Positions 43,014 to 52,102 are shown, counted from the stretch's first letter. The stretch: 64,000 nucleotides of DNA from Mycobacterium sp. 050128 (GCF_036409155.1 NZ_JAZGLW010000005.1:198618-262617); one strand, 5' to 3'. The notes: generated from the sequence alone by a model not told the origin. Program-made: numbers and translations.

Positions 43014-44687
43014 GTGGGCAGTTCGGATCGGCTGCTCGACGCGCCGGCGCTGCGGGACTGGGCGCACACCGCCGTCAGCGACCTGATCACTCACATCGAC
43101 GAGATCAATCGTCTCAACGTCTTCCCGGTCGCCGACTCCGACACCGGCGCAAACATGCTGTTCACGATGCGTTCCGCGTTGGCCGAGGCCAGCGCCGGGA
43201 TCAGCGCCGACGGCAGCCCCGGATGCGTCGCCCGGGTCGCATCCGCCCTGTCCGCGGGTGCGCTCAATGGCGCGCGCGGCAACTCCGGGGTGATCCTGTC
43301 GCAGATCCTGCGCGGTATCGCCGACGTCACCGCCACCGCGGCCGCGGACTCCGGCGGTGAACTGCCGCACATGGACGCGGCGCTGCTCGGGGCGGCGCTG
43401 CAGCGCGGGGTCGAGCTGGTGATCACCTCGATGGGTGGCCAGGAAGTCCCGGAAACCATCGTCTCGGTGCTGCGGGCGGCCGCCGACGCCGTCGAGAAGT
43501 GCGCGGATGACGGGCTGGCCTCGGCGATCACCGCGGCCGGCGACGCCGCCGTCGTCGCGCTGGAAAAGACCCCTGAGCAGCTGGATGTGCTGGCCGACGC
43601 CGGTGCCGTGGACGCCGGTGGGCGGGGACTGCTGGTGTTGCTGGATGCGCTGCGCTCGACGGTCGGCGGCCAGCCGCCCGCCCGCACGGTCTACGAGCTG
43701 GCACCGCGCGAGCGGCAGGTGGCCAGCGCCCCCGAACGGCCGGCACCGCAGTTCGAGGTGATGTATCGGCTGGACGGCAGCAGTCCGCCGGCGGCCAACG
43801 CGCTGCGGGACCGGCTGATGAAATTGGGGGATTCCGTGGCCATCGCCGCCGCGCCGTTCACCAACCAGGCCAGCTACTCGGTGCACGTGCACACCGACGA
43901 CGCCGGCGCCGCCGTGGAAGCCGGAATGGTGGCCGGACGGCTGAGCCGGATCATGATTTCGTCGCTGAGCTCCGGGGCCGTCGGGCTGCCCGTCGGCAGC
44001 TGGACCAAGGAACGAGCCGTGTTGGCGGTCGTCGACGGTGACGGCGCCGCCGAGCTATTCGCCGGCGACGGTGCCCACGTGCTGCGGCCCGCTGCGGACG
44101 CGGGCGACCCGGCCACCGGTATCAGCGCTCACCAGCTGATGCGGGCCGTGGTCGACACCGGCGCCGCGCAGGTGATGGTGCTGCCCAACGGCTACGTTGC
44201 CGCCGAGGAGCTGGTCGCCGGCTGCACCGCGGCCATCGGCTGGGGCATCGACGTGGTGCCGATACCGACGGGGTCGATGGTGCAGGGGCTGGCCGCGCTG
44301 GCCGTGCACGAAACGGATCGGCAGGCGGTCGACGACGGCTACACGATGGCGCGGGCCGCCGGCGGCGCCCGGTACGGGTCGGTGCGTATCGCCACCGAGA
44401 GCGCGCTGACCTGGGCGGGCCGCTGTCAGCCCGGCGACGGCCTGGGCATCGCGGGCGACGAGGTGTTGATCGTTGCCGCCGATGCGCCGGGGGCGGCGAT
44501 CGGCCTGCTCGATCTGCTGTTGGCATCCGGTGGCGACCTGGTGACCGTGTTGGTCGGTGCCGGCATCGACGACGATTCGGTGACGTTCGTCCTGCAAGAG
44601 CACGTCCACGACCACCATCCGGGCACCGAGCTGGTGACCTACCGCACCGGCCATCGCGGCGACGCCCTGCTGATCGGCGTCGAGTAG
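43014..44687 (+). CDS. DAK/DhaL-domain protein, FakA (fatty acid kinase)-like
   Basis: A 557-residue protein. The N-terminal DhaL domain has LNVFPVADSDTGANMLFTM, where the conserved aspartates bind ATP-Mg, followed by ALNGARGNSGVILSQILRG. The middle and C-terminal DegV-like regions are as in FakA, which phosphorylates fatty acids presented by FakB in Firmicutes. No fakB is nearby. I recall M. tuberculosis Rv2974c (470 aa) and Rv2975c (84 aa) as two ORFs here; together they approach this single intact gene. GGAGG stands ten bases before the GTG at 43014. recG follows after two bases. Confidence 0.88.
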   Translation: MGSSDRLLDAPALRDWAHTAVSDLITHIDEINRLNVFPVADSDTGANMLFTMRSALAEASAGISADGSPGCVARVASALSAGALNGARGNSGVILSQILRGIADVTATAAADSGGELPHMDAALLGAALQRGVELVITSMGGQEVPETIVSVLRAAADAVEKCADDGLASAITAAGDAAVVALEKTPEQLDVLADAGAVDAGGRGLLVLLDALRSTVGGQPPARTVYELAPRERQVASAPERPAPQFEVMYRLDGSSPPAANALRDRLMKLGDSVAIAAAPFTNQASYSVHVHTDDAGAAVEAGMVAGRLSRIMISSLSSGAVGLPVGSWTKERAVLAVVDGDGAAELFAGDGAHVLRPAADAGDPATGISAHQLMRAVVDTGAAQVMVLPNGYVAAEELVAGCTAAIGWGIDVVPIPTGSMVQGLAALAVHETDRQAVDDGYTMARAAGGARYGSVRIATESALTWAGRCQPGDGLGIAGDEVLIVAADAPGAAIGLLDLLLASGGDLVTVLVGAGIDDDSVTFVLQEHVHDHHPGTELVTYRTGHRGDALLIGVE

Positions 44688-44689
44688 TC

Positions 44690-46921
44690 GTGGCGTCGCG
44701 CAGCGATCGGCTGGACTACGTGCTGGGCGCCAAGGCGGCGAATTCCCTGGACGAGGTGTTCGGCATCCGGACGGTCGACGACCTGCTGCGCCACTACCCG
44801 CGCAGCTATACCGAGACGGCCGCGAGATGGGATGCCTCCGAGGAGCGGCCGGAAGTCGGCCAGCACATCACGCTCGTCGACACGATCACCGATACCCACT
44901 CGTTCCCGATGAAGAAGAACCCGCGGCGCAAATGCCTGCGCATCACCGTGGGCTCGGGTCGCAGCAAGGTGACGGCGACGTTCTTCAATGCCGACTACCT
45001 CAGCAAGGACCTCACCGAGGGCACCCGGGTGATGCTCTCCGGGGAAGTCGGCTACTTCAGAAACGTCATGCAGCTGACGCACCCGGACTTTCTCATCGTG
45101 GATTCGCCGAGCGGACGCAACCGCGGCAGTAAATCGCTGAAGACCATCGCCGACACCTCCGCGGCGTTGAGCGGCGAGGAACTGACGTCGGCATTCGACC
45201 GCCGCTTCTTCCCGATCTACCCGGCCAGCACCAAGCTGCAGAGCTGGGACATCTACGCCTGCGTGCGCCAGGTGCTCGAGGTTCTCGATCCGGTGACCGA
45301 TCCGCTGCCCGCGGAGCTGCTCGCCGAACACGACCTGATGTCTGAAGACGCCGCGCTGCGGGCGATTCACCTCGCCGAGGACGAGGCGGAGCGCCGCCGT
45401 GCGCGCGAACGATTGACGTTCGACGAAGCCGTCGGCCTGCAATGGGCGCTGGTTGCACGCCGGCACGGCGAACTGTCGCAATCGGGACCGCCGGCGCCGC
45501 GACGGTCAGACGGTTTGGCCGCGGAACTGTTGGGCCGCTTGCCCTTCGAGCTGACGGCCGGACAGCGCGAAACGCTCGACGTGCTGTCCGATGGACTCGC
45601 GGCAAATCGCCCGATGAACCGGCTGCTGCAGGGGGAGGTCGGCTCCGGCAAGACGATCATCGCGGTGCTGGCGATGCTGCAGATGGTCGATGCCGGCTAC
45701 CAGTGCGCACTGCTGGCTCCCACGGAAGTTCTTGCCGCACAACATCTGCGGTCGATCAACGACGTGCTAGGGCCGCTGGCGATGGCCGGCCAGCTGGGCG
45801 GGGCCGATAGTGAAGGCGGCGTTGCGACCCGGGCCGCGCTGCTGACCGGATCGATGTCGACCGCGCAGAAGAACCAAGTGCGCCGCGAGATCGCCGGCGG
45901 TGAGGTCGGCATCGTCATCGGCACACATGCCCTGCTGCAGGACGTGGTGGCATTCGCCAACCTGGGCATGGTCGTCGTCGACGAGCAACACCGATTCGGC
46001 GTCGAACAACGAGATCAGTTGCGCGCCAAGGCGCCTGCGGGCATCACGCCGCACTTACTGGTGATGACGGCGACGCCGATACCGCGTACCGTCGCGCTGA
46101 CCGTCTACGGCGACCTGGAAACCTCGACGTTGCGCGAGCTGCCGCGCGGCCGCCAGCCCATCACCAGCAACGTCATTTTCGTCCAGGACAAGCCCGCCTG
46201 GCTGGACCGCGCCTGGGAACGTATCCGCGAGGAGGTGGCGGCCGGCCGGCAGGCCTACGTGGTGGCGCCGCGCATCGACGAGACCGACGAGTCGGGGAAG
46301 GAGCCGCAAGACGCGCGCGCGACGGAGACGGCCGAGGGGCTTTATGCCCGCCTGCGTTCCGGCGAGTTGGCGAATCTGCGGCTGGGGCTGATGCACGGAC
46401 GCTTGGCCGCCGACGACAAGGACGCGGCCATGGCCGCGTTCCGCAATGGTGAGACCGATGTGCTGGTGTGCACCACCGTCATCGAGGTCGGCGTCGACGT
46501 CCCCAATGCCACGGTGATGCTGGTGATGGACGCCGACCGATTCGGGATCAGTCAGCTGCATCAGCTGCGTGGCCGCATCGGCCGCGGCCGGCATCCGAGC
46601 CTGTGTCTGCTCGCCACCTGGAGCTCGCCGAGCTCTCCGGCCGGCCGCCGGCTGACTGCGGTCGCCGGGACGCTCGACGGTTTCGCCCTGTCCGAGCTGG
46701 ATCTCAAGGAGCGCCGGGAAGGAGATGTGCTCGGCCGCAACCAGTCCGGCCGGGCGATCAATTTGCGGTTGCTGTCGCTGGCCGATCACCTGGCCTACAT
46801 TGAAGCGGCGCGCGAATTCTGCACCCGAGCGTATGAGGCCGACGGTGAGAACACCGAGCTGGCTTCGCTGGCAACACAATTCACCGACACGGACCGCATC
46901 GAATACCTGGACAAGTCGTGA
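44690..46921 (+). CDS. recG: ATP-dependent DNA helicase RecG
   Basis: A 743-residue superfamily 2 helicase that remodels stalled replication forks and Holliday junctions. The wedge/OB domain is at about residues 60-150; Walker A is LLQGEVGSGKTII, motif II is VVDEQHRFGVEQR, motif III MTATPIPRTVA, and the C-terminal helicase motifs include STVIEVGVDVPNAT-like VCTTVIEVGVDVPNATVM and QLRGRIGRG. The GTG at 44690 is two bases after the DAK-type stop, so the genes are co-transcribed. Slightly longer than the M. tuberculosis protein. Confidence 0.96.
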   Translation: MASRSDRLDYVLGAKAANSLDEVFGIRTVDDLLRHYPRSYTETAARWDASEERPEVGQHITLVDTITDTHSFPMKKNPRRKCLRITVGSGRSKVTATFFNADYLSKDLTEGTRVMLSGEVGYFRNVMQLTHPDFLIVDSPSGRNRGSKSLKTIADTSAALSGEELTSAFDRRFFPIYPASTKLQSWDIYACVRQVLEVLDPVTDPLPAELLAEHDLMSEDAALRAIHLAEDEAERRRARERLTFDEAVGLQWALVARRHGELSQSGPPAPRRSDGLAAELLGRLPFELTAGQRETLDVLSDGLAANRPMNRLLQGEVGSGKTIIAVLAMLQMVDAGYQCALLAPTEVLAAQHLRSINDVLGPLAMAGQLGGADSEGGVATRAALLTGSMSTAQKNQVRREIAGGEVGIVIGTHALLQDVVAFANLGMVVVDEQHRFGVEQRDQLRAKAPAGITPHLLVMTATPIPRTVALTVYGDLETSTLRELPRGRQPITSNVIFVQDKPAWLDRAWERIREEVAAGRQAYVVAPRIDETDESGKEPQDARATETAEGLYARLRSGELANLRLGLMHGRLAADDKDAAMAAFRNGETDVLVCTTVIEVGVDVPNATVMLVMDADRFGISQLHQLRGRIGRGRHPSLCLLATWSSPSSPAGRRLTAVAGTLDGFALSELDLKERREGDVLGRNQSGRAINLRLLSLADHLAYIEAAREFCTRAYEADGENTELASLATQFTDTDRIEYLDKS

Positions 46922-46965
46922 CGCGCCAGCGACGATGCTCAAGCGGAGCGATGAGGAGAAGTGGC
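46920..46965 (+). repeat. MIRU-like element at the recG/HNH junction
   Basis: Between the recG stop and the next start stands GACGATGCTCAAGCGGAGCG followed by ATGAGGAGAAGTGGCGCAG. It shares CGACGATGC and AGCGATGAG with the unit between ilvB and ilvN, in the same orientation and the same intercistronic position, and resembles the ends of mycobacterial interspersed repetitive units. Its GAGGAG and GTG provide the ribosome site and start of the HNH gene. No hairpin insert is present, so this is the short form. Confidence 0.55.
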
Positions 46966-47683
46966 GCAGATTAATCGCAAAGTGCTGCTGTGGTTATCGG
47001 TAGCCGCGCTGCTCGCGGTGCTGGTCGCCTACCAGACGCTGGGCTCGACGTCGGCCAGGCACGCGGAGATCGCCGCGCGCGCCGATGTGCCCACCGTGGC
47101 GCCGGGCACCGATGTGCTGGCCGGCATTGCCGTGGCACCCCTTCGGGTTCACCACTACGACTACCGCAGGTCGGCCTTCGGCGATTCGTGGGACGACGAC
47201 AACGACGCCCCGGGCGGGCACAACGGATGTGACACCCGCGACGACATCCTCGACCGCGATCTCGTCGACAAGACCTATGTGGCGATCAAGCGGTGCCCCA
47301 ACGCCGTCGCCACCGGCACCTTGCACGACCCGTATACCAACACCACCATCGGATTCCAGCGCGGCGCGAAGGTCGGCGAATCGGTGCAGATCGACCACAT
47401 CGTCCCGCTCGCCTACGCCTGGGACATGGGAGCTTTCGGCTGGCCGGATCCCGAGCGGTTGCGCTTCGCCAACGATCCGGCCAACCTGCTGGCCGTGCAG
47501 GGCCAGGCCAATCAGGACAAGGGTGATCTGCCGCCGGCCTCATGGATGCCGCCCAATCGCGCGTTCGCCTGCCAGTACGCGATGCAGTTCGTCGCGGTGC
47601 TGCGGGGCTACCAGTTGCCGGTGGATCAGGCGTCGGCGAACGTGCTGCGGCAGGCCGCGGCCACCTGCCCGACGGGACCGTGA
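46961..47683 (+). CDS. Secreted HNH nuclease-like protein (Rv2972c-like)
   Basis: A 240-residue protein with an N-terminal membrane/signal helix (VLLWLSVAALLAVLVAYQTLG, residues 7-27) and an extracellular domain with the HNH/DUF1524-type site QIDHIVPLAYAWDMGAFGW and the later NLLAVQGQANQDKGD. Four cysteines outside the membrane (CDTRDD, KRCPNA, FACQYA, ATCPTG) can form two disulfides, fitting export. The GTG at 46961 lies within the MIRU-like unit. A surface or periplasmic DNase is the likely activity, inferred from the motif. Confidence 0.85.
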   Translation: MAQINRKVLLWLSVAALLAVLVAYQTLGSTSARHAEIAARADVPTVAPGTDVLAGIAVAPLRVHHYDYRRSAFGDSWDDDNDAPGGHNGCDTRDDILDRDLVDKTYVAIKRCPNAVATGTLHDPYTNTTIGFQRGAKVGESVQIDHIVPLAYAWDMGAFGWPDPERLRFANDPANLLAVQGQANQDKGDLPPASWMPPNRAFACQYAMQFVAVLRGYQLPVDQASANVLRQAAATCPTGP

Positions 47684-47692
47684 GAGCGCGAG

Positions 47693-47740
47693 TGTGCATC
47701 GCGCGACGCGACACGCCGCCGCCGCGTCGTCAGATGCACA
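47693..47740. terminator. Long imperfect hairpin between convergent genes
   Basis: TGTGCATC (47693-47700) pairs with GATGCACA (47733-47740), and inside them GACGCG (47705-47710) pairs with CGCGTC (47723-47728), giving an 8+6 bp stem with a symmetric four-base internal loop and a GC-rich 12-base loop. It begins ten bases after the HNH stop and ends 46 bases before the aldo-keto reductase stop. Probably a bidirectional terminator or a dispersed repeat. Confidence 0.55.
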
Positions 47741-47785
47741 GTCAGGATGCCCGGCGCCTGCGCCCGGTCCGGTCGTAGCGGCGCG

Positions 47786-48637
47786 TTACGCGCCTTCGTA
47801 GGTCTCTGGGTCCGGGCGCAACCGGGTCCCGTCATTGAGCGTGTTGATTGCGTCCATGTGCTCGGCGGCCAATTCGAAGTCGAACACGTCGAGGTCGGTT
47901 GCGATGTGCTCGGGGTTTGCCGAGCGGAAGACCACCGCGTTGCCCAATTGCACGTTCCACCGCAGCATCACCTGCGAGGGCGTCTTGCCGTATTCGCTCG
48001 CTACGGAGTTCACGGTCGGGTTGTCGTTCAGCTTGCCCAGGGCCAACGGTGTGTAGGACTGCGTCACGACATTGTGCTGCGCATTGGTCTTGCGCATGTC
48101 GTCCTGGTTGAGCAGCGGGTGCAGCTCGATCTGGTTCACCGCCGGCGTCGTGAAGACGAGGTCGATGACCATCTCCAGGTATTCCTCGGTGAAGTTGGCG
48201 ACACCGATGGAGCGAGTGTGGCCGGTGGAGCGGAGCTGCAGCAGGCCGCCGAACGAGTCCACGTACTTGCCGAGCGCGGCAGCCGGCCAATGGATCAGAT
48301 ACAGGTCGAGGTAATCGAGGCCCAGTCGTTCCAGGCTGACTTCGCAGGCATCCTGCGCGCCCTTGAGACCCTGGTCGGCGGTGGCCAGTTTGGTGGTGAC
48401 GAACAACTCCGCGCGCGGAATCCCGGAGGCGGCAATGGCGCGACCGACGGCGGCTTCGTTGCCGTAAGCCGCGGCGGTGTCGATCAGCCGGCAGCCGAGC
48501 TCCAGCGCCGCCGAGACCGCACGTTCGGTCTCGTCCTCCGACAAGTCCGCGACGCCGAGGCCAAGCACCGGCATCGTGTTTTCGTCATTGAGAGTGATCG
48601 AGGGTACGGCGAGGCCCGCAGCGCCAGTCAACGTCAT
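47786..48637 (-). CDS. Aldo-keto reductase (AKR5-like), copy 1
   Basis: A 283-residue NADPH-dependent aldo-keto reductase TIM barrel. The tetrad is visible as Asp in [11 protein letters not shown], Tyr in the same stretch, Lys in VTTKLAT and His in LYLIHWP. The NADPH-binding part includes [20 protein letters not shown]. Its ATG at 48637 abuts the stop of the second reductase gene (no gap), so the two are coupled. M. tuberculosis Rv2971 is the usual single counterpart. Likely substrates are reactive dicarbonyls such as methylglyoxal, as for related enzymes. Confidence 0.92.
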   Translation of the reverse strand: MTLTGAAGLAVPSITLNDENTMPVLGLGVADLSEDETERAVSAALELGCRLIDTAAAYGNEAAVGRAIAASGIPRAELFVTTKLATADQGLKGAQDACEVSLERLGLDYLDLYLIHWPAAALGKYVDSFGGLLQLRSTGHTRSIGVANFTEEYLEMVIDLVFTTPAVNQIELHPLLNQDDMRKTNAQHNVVTQSYTPLALGKLNDNPTVNSVASEYGKTPSQVMLRWNVQLGNAVVFRSANPEHIATDLDVFDFELAAEHMDAINTLNDGTRLRPDPETYEGA

Positions 48638-49483
48638 TCACCTACCTGTGAAACTGAAGGTTCGTGGATCAGGACCAAGCCGAGTTCCATCGTCGAGCGA
48701 GGAGATCGTCGCCATTTCATCGGCGCTGAGATTGAAATCGAACACGTCGAAGTTACTCGCAATCCGTGCAGGGTTTACTGACTTGGGGATCACGATATTA
48801 CCGAGCTGGATATGCCATCGGATCAACACCTGGGCGGGTGTCCGCCCACATCCTTCGGCAACGGCGGTGACGGTCGGATCTGTCAGCAGCGCTCCTTGTC
48901 CCAGCGGTGCCCATGCCTCGGTCGCGATTCCGCGCTGGGCGTGCACCTTTCGTAATTCCGTCTGGGGATAACGAGGATGCAGTTCGATCTGATTGACGGC
49001 AGGAACGATGCCGGTGGCATCGATCAGAACCATCAGATGCTCGGGTTCGAAATTGCTGACTCCGATGGAGCGGATCCGGCCCTGGTCGCGCAGGTGCGCG
49101 AAGGCCTTGAAGGTTTCGACATACTTTCCCAGCGCCGGCATCGGCCAGTGGATGAGGTAGAGGTCGAGATAGTCGAGGCCGAGCCGGTCCATGCTGGCGT
49201 CGAAGGCCGTCAACGTGCTGTCGTAACCTTGCTCGGAGTTCCACAACTTGGTCACCACGTAGAGTTGATCGCGCGGCACGTCGGAATCGGCGATCGCGCG
49301 CCCGGTTTCCCGTTCATTGCGGTACGCGGCAGCGGTGTCGATATGCCGGTAACCGGCTTGCAGCGCTGCACGTACCGCCTGCTCGGTCTCTGCCGGAGGG
49401 ACCTGGAAGACTCCGAACCCGACGGCGGGGATCGCACGACCGTCATTGAGCGTGACTAGGTTTTTCTCAAGGGGGCCGGACAT
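48638..49483 (-). CDS. Aldo-keto reductase (AKR5-like), copy 2
   Basis: A 281-residue paralogue of the downstream gene. It has the same tetrad (HIDTAAAYRNERE, VTKLWNSEQG, LYLIHWPMPALGKYVE) and the typical IPKSVNPARIASNFDVFDF cofactor segment. In copy 1 the equivalent position reads VFRSANPEH, so copy 2 keeps the more canonical Lys-Ser NADPH-binding pair. I chose the ATG at 49483; the open frame to 49732 overlaps lipN. This ATG overlaps the lipN ATG on the other strand within one CATG. Confidence 0.92.
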   Translation of the reverse strand: MSGPLEKNLVTLNDGRAIPAVGFGVFQVPPAETEQAVRAALQAGYRHIDTAAAYRNERETGRAIADSDVPRDQLYVVTKLWNSEQGYDSTLTAFDASMDRLGLDYLDLYLIHWPMPALGKYVETFKAFAHLRDQGRIRSIGVSNFEPEHLMVLIDATGIVPAVNQIELHPRYPQTELRKVHAQRGIATEAWAPLGQGALLTDPTVTAVAEGCGRTPAQVLIRWHIQLGNIVIPKSVNPARIASNFDVFDFNLSADEMATISSLDDGTRLGPDPRTFSFTGR

Positions 49484-50600
49484 GACACAGAGTCTGCCAG
49501 GCGCGCCGGACCTGCATCCCGGAGCCAGACGCGGATCGACGCGCTGGGCCGATCGCGTGCAGGACATCGTCACCAATGTCGGCGTCAAGGCCATCCCCTG
49601 GATCCCGACACCGGCCAAGCGGCTGATATTCGGCGGCCGATCGATCATCATCGACGGCAACACGCTCGATCCCACGCTGCAGCTGGCGCTGTCCGCGTCG
49701 CGCCTCTCCGGCATCGAGGGGTTGGACGTCAATGACGACCCAGTGGCGTCGCGGGCGCAGATGCGCCAGACGCTGCTGTCGCTACCCGGTCCCCAAATTC
49801 ACGTCATGGTCGACGACCTCACGATTCCTGGGCCGGCCGGCGAGATCGGGGCCCGCCACTATCGTCCGGCCGGCGCGGGGCCCGCGGACTTGCTGGTCTT
49901 CTACCACGGCGGTGGCTGGACGATCGGAGACCTGGACACCGCCGATGCGCTGTGCCGCCTGACTTGCCGCGACGCCGGGATTCAGGTGCTGTCGATCGAC
50001 TACCGACTGGCCCCGGAGCATCCGGCGCCGGCCGCGATCGACGACGCTTACGCGGCGTTCAAGTGGGCCCACGACCATGCCGGAGAACTGGGCGCGAACC
50101 CGGGACGCGTCGCGGTCGGGGGAGACAGTGCGGGCGGCAACCTGGCCGCCGTCGTATGTCAGTTGGCGCGCGACGAGGATGCCCCGGCGCCGCTGCTGCA
50201 GTGGCTGATCTACCCGCGGACCGATTTCACCGCGCAGAATCGCTCGCTGAGCCTGTTCGCGCGCGGCTTCCTGCTGACCAAACGCGATATCGACTGGTTC
50301 ACCGCGGAGTATCTCAACGGCACCGGCATCGACCTGACGGATCCGCGCGTCTCGCCGGCGCATGCCCAATCATTGTCCGGGTTGGCGCCCGCGCTGATCG
50401 CCGTCGCGGGGTTCGACCCGTTGCGCGACGAAGGTCAGGCGTACGCCGCCGCGCTGCAGGGCGCCGGCACCCCCGTGGACCTGCGGTACATGGGCTCGCT
50501 GACACACGGATTCGCCAGCCTGTTTCAGCTGGGGGGCGCGAGCGCGGCCGCGACCAGCGATCTGATTTCTGCACTGCGCGCTCACCTGAGCCGGGCCTGA
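49482..50600 (+). CDS. lipN: HSL-family carboxylesterase/lipase LipN
   Basis: A 372-residue alpha/beta hydrolase of the hormone-sensitive lipase family. The oxyanion motif is FYHGGGWTIGDLDT, the nucleophile elbow VGGDSAGGNLAA, the acid Asp in VAGFDPLRDEG, and the His in LTHGFASLF. The N-terminal cap of about 120 residues is as in LipN, which hydrolyses short acyl esters. I chose ATG 49482 (MTQSLPGAPDLHPG); a TTG further upstream at 49446 would overlap the reductase gene. Divergent from the aldo-keto reductase pair. Confidence 0.92.
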   Translation: MTQSLPGAPDLHPGARRGSTRWADRVQDIVTNVGVKAIPWIPTPAKRLIFGGRSIIIDGNTLDPTLQLALSASRLSGIEGLDVNDDPVASRAQMRQTLLSLPGPQIHVMVDDLTIPGPAGEIGARHYRPAGAGPADLLVFYHGGGWTIGDLDTADALCRLTCRDAGIQVLSIDYRLAPEHPAPAAIDDAYAAFKWAHDHAGELGANPGRVAVGGDSAGGNLAAVVCQLARDEDAPAPLLQWLIYPRTDFTAQNRSLSLFARGFLLTKRDIDWFTAEYLNGTGIDLTDPRVSPAHAQSLSGLAPALIAVAGFDPLRDEGQAYAAALQGAGTPVDLRYMGSLTHGFASLFQLGGASAAATSDLISALRAHLSRA

Positions 50601-50689
50601 TTTGCCGCGATGCGCTCGCCGGTAATCTAGTAGCGCGGCTCCGACGTAACGCCCGCACGCCGACCCAACACAGAAGGATCACCGAACCT

Positions 50690-51457
50690 GTGGCCGACAA
50701 CTCGAAACGTCCCCCCCGATTCGACCTGAAGGCGTCAGACGGGAAGTCCGGCCGGCTCATCCAGATCGGCGGTACCGCGTTCATCATCGTCTTCGCGGTC
50801 GCGCTGGTGTTCTACATCGTGACGTCGCATAAGGACAAGAAGGGTGGCATCGCCGGTCAGGGTGACACCGTTCGCGTGACGTCGAGCAAGGTGGTCAACC
50901 AGCCCGGGACGAACAACCCCAAGGCTGTCGTGACCTTCTACGAGGACTTCTTGTGCCCCGCGTGCGGCAATTTCGAGCGCACCTTCGGACCGACGGTCTC
51001 CAAGCTGATCGATTCCGGTGCCATCGCGGCCGATTACTCGATGGTGGCCATTCTCGACAGCTCCAAGAACCAGAACTATTCGTCGCGGGCGGGGGCGGCG
51101 GCGCTGTGCGTCGCCGACGAGAACATGGACGCGTTCCGTCGTTTTCACACCGCGCTGTACACCACCGGGATCCAGCCCGACGAGCGGGGGAGCAGCTTCC
51201 CCGACAACGCGAAATTGATCGAACTCGCCCGCGAGGCCGGCGTTGTCGGCAAGGTGCCGGATTGCATCAACAGCGGGAAGTACGTCTCCAAGGTCAGTGG
51301 CGAAGCCTCGGCCGCGGGCATCACCGCAACCCCGACGATCAAGATCAACGGTGAGAACTACGAGCCGTCGACACCCGATGCGCTGGTCGGAAAGATCAAG
51401 ACCATCGTGGGCGACGTTCCGGGTATCGACGCACCAGTCGCCCCTGCGGCTTCGTGA
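50690..51457 (+). CDS. Membrane-anchored DsbA-like thiol:disulfide oxidoreductase (Rv2969c-like)
   Basis: A 255-residue protein with one membrane helix (IGGTAFIIVFAVALVFYIV, residues 26-44) and an extracytoplasmic thioredoxin fold. The redox site is C89-P-A-C92 in DFLCPACGNFE; the cis-proline loop TATPTIKING follows. The length is the same as I recall for Rv2969c, which introduces disulfides in exported proteins. The GTG at 50690 is preceded by AGAAGGATCA at 50672-50681. Its stop overlaps the VKOR start by four bases: donor and reoxidase are coupled. Confidence 0.93.
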   Translation: MADNSKRPPRFDLKASDGKSGRLIQIGGTAFIIVFAVALVFYIVTSHKDKKGGIAGQGDTVRVTSSKVVNQPGTNNPKAVVTFYEDFLCPACGNFERTFGPTVSKLIDSGAIAADYSMVAILDSSKNQNYSSRAGAAALCVADENMDAFRRFHTALYTTGIQPDERGSSFPDNAKLIELAREAGVVGKVPDCINSGKYVSKVSGEASAAGITATPTIKINGENYEPSTPDALVGKIKTIVGDVPGIDAPVAPAAS

Positions 51458-52092
51458 CGGTCGCGGTGTCGGTCGAACCCGCCGGGCAACCCGGCGATCC
51501 GCCATCGGCTTCGACGCGTGACTCGTCCGTACCGACGCTGAGCGCGTGGTGGGTGCTGATCGCAGGGGTGATCGGGCTGGCCTCGTCGGCGACCCTGACG
51601 GTCGAGAAGATCGACCTCCTGCTCAACCCGTCGTATGTGCCGTCGTGCAACCTCAATCCGATCCTGTCGTGCGGTTCGGTGATGGTCACGCCGCAGGCCT
51701 CGTTGCTGGGCTTCCCGAACCCGCTGCTGGGCATCGTGGCGTTCACCGTGGTATTGGTTGCCGGCGTGTTGGCGGTGGCGAAAGTGTCGATACCCCACTG
51801 GTTTTGGGTTTCACTCGAGGTCGGACTGCTGGTCGGTGCGGGGTTCGTGCACTGGCTGATCTTCGAGAGTCTGTACCGGATCGGGGCGTTGTGCCCCTAC
51901 TGCATGGTGGTATGGGCGATGACGATCACGTTGCTGGTGGTGGTCGGGTCCATCGTGTTTCGTCCGGTGCTCGACGGCACCGCGGCGCGGTTGCTCTATC
52001 AATGGCGATGGTCGATCACCGCGCTATGGTTCACCGCGGTGTTCCTGCTGATCATGGTGCGGTTCTGGGACTATTGGTCGACACTTCTGTAA
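51454..52092 (+). CDS. Vitamin K epoxide reductase homologue (VKOR), disulfide-generating membrane enzyme
   Basis: A 212-residue polytopic membrane protein with about five helices. It has both cysteine pairs of bacterial VKOR: the loop pair C65 and C73 in PSCNLNPILSCGS and the quinone-side C147-P-Y-C150 in ALCPYCMVVW. VKOR reoxidises the DsbA-like protein and passes electrons to the membrane quinone; the M. tuberculosis enzyme (Rv2968c) can replace DsbB in E. coli. GTG start in a GTGA overlap with the DsbA-like gene; pca follows after ten bases. Confidence 0.94.
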   Translation: MTVAVSVEPAGQPGDPPSASTRDSSVPTLSAWWVLIAGVIGLASSATLTVEKIDLLLNPSYVPSCNLNPILSCGSVMVTPQASLLGFPNPLLGIVAFTVVLVAGVLAVAKVSIPHWFWVSLEVGLLVGAGFVHWLIFESLYRIGALCPYCMVVWAMTITLLVVVGSIVFRPVLDGTAARLLYQWRWSITALWFTAVFLLIMVRFWDYWSTLL

Positions 52093-52102
52093 GGAGTCGC
52101 GG

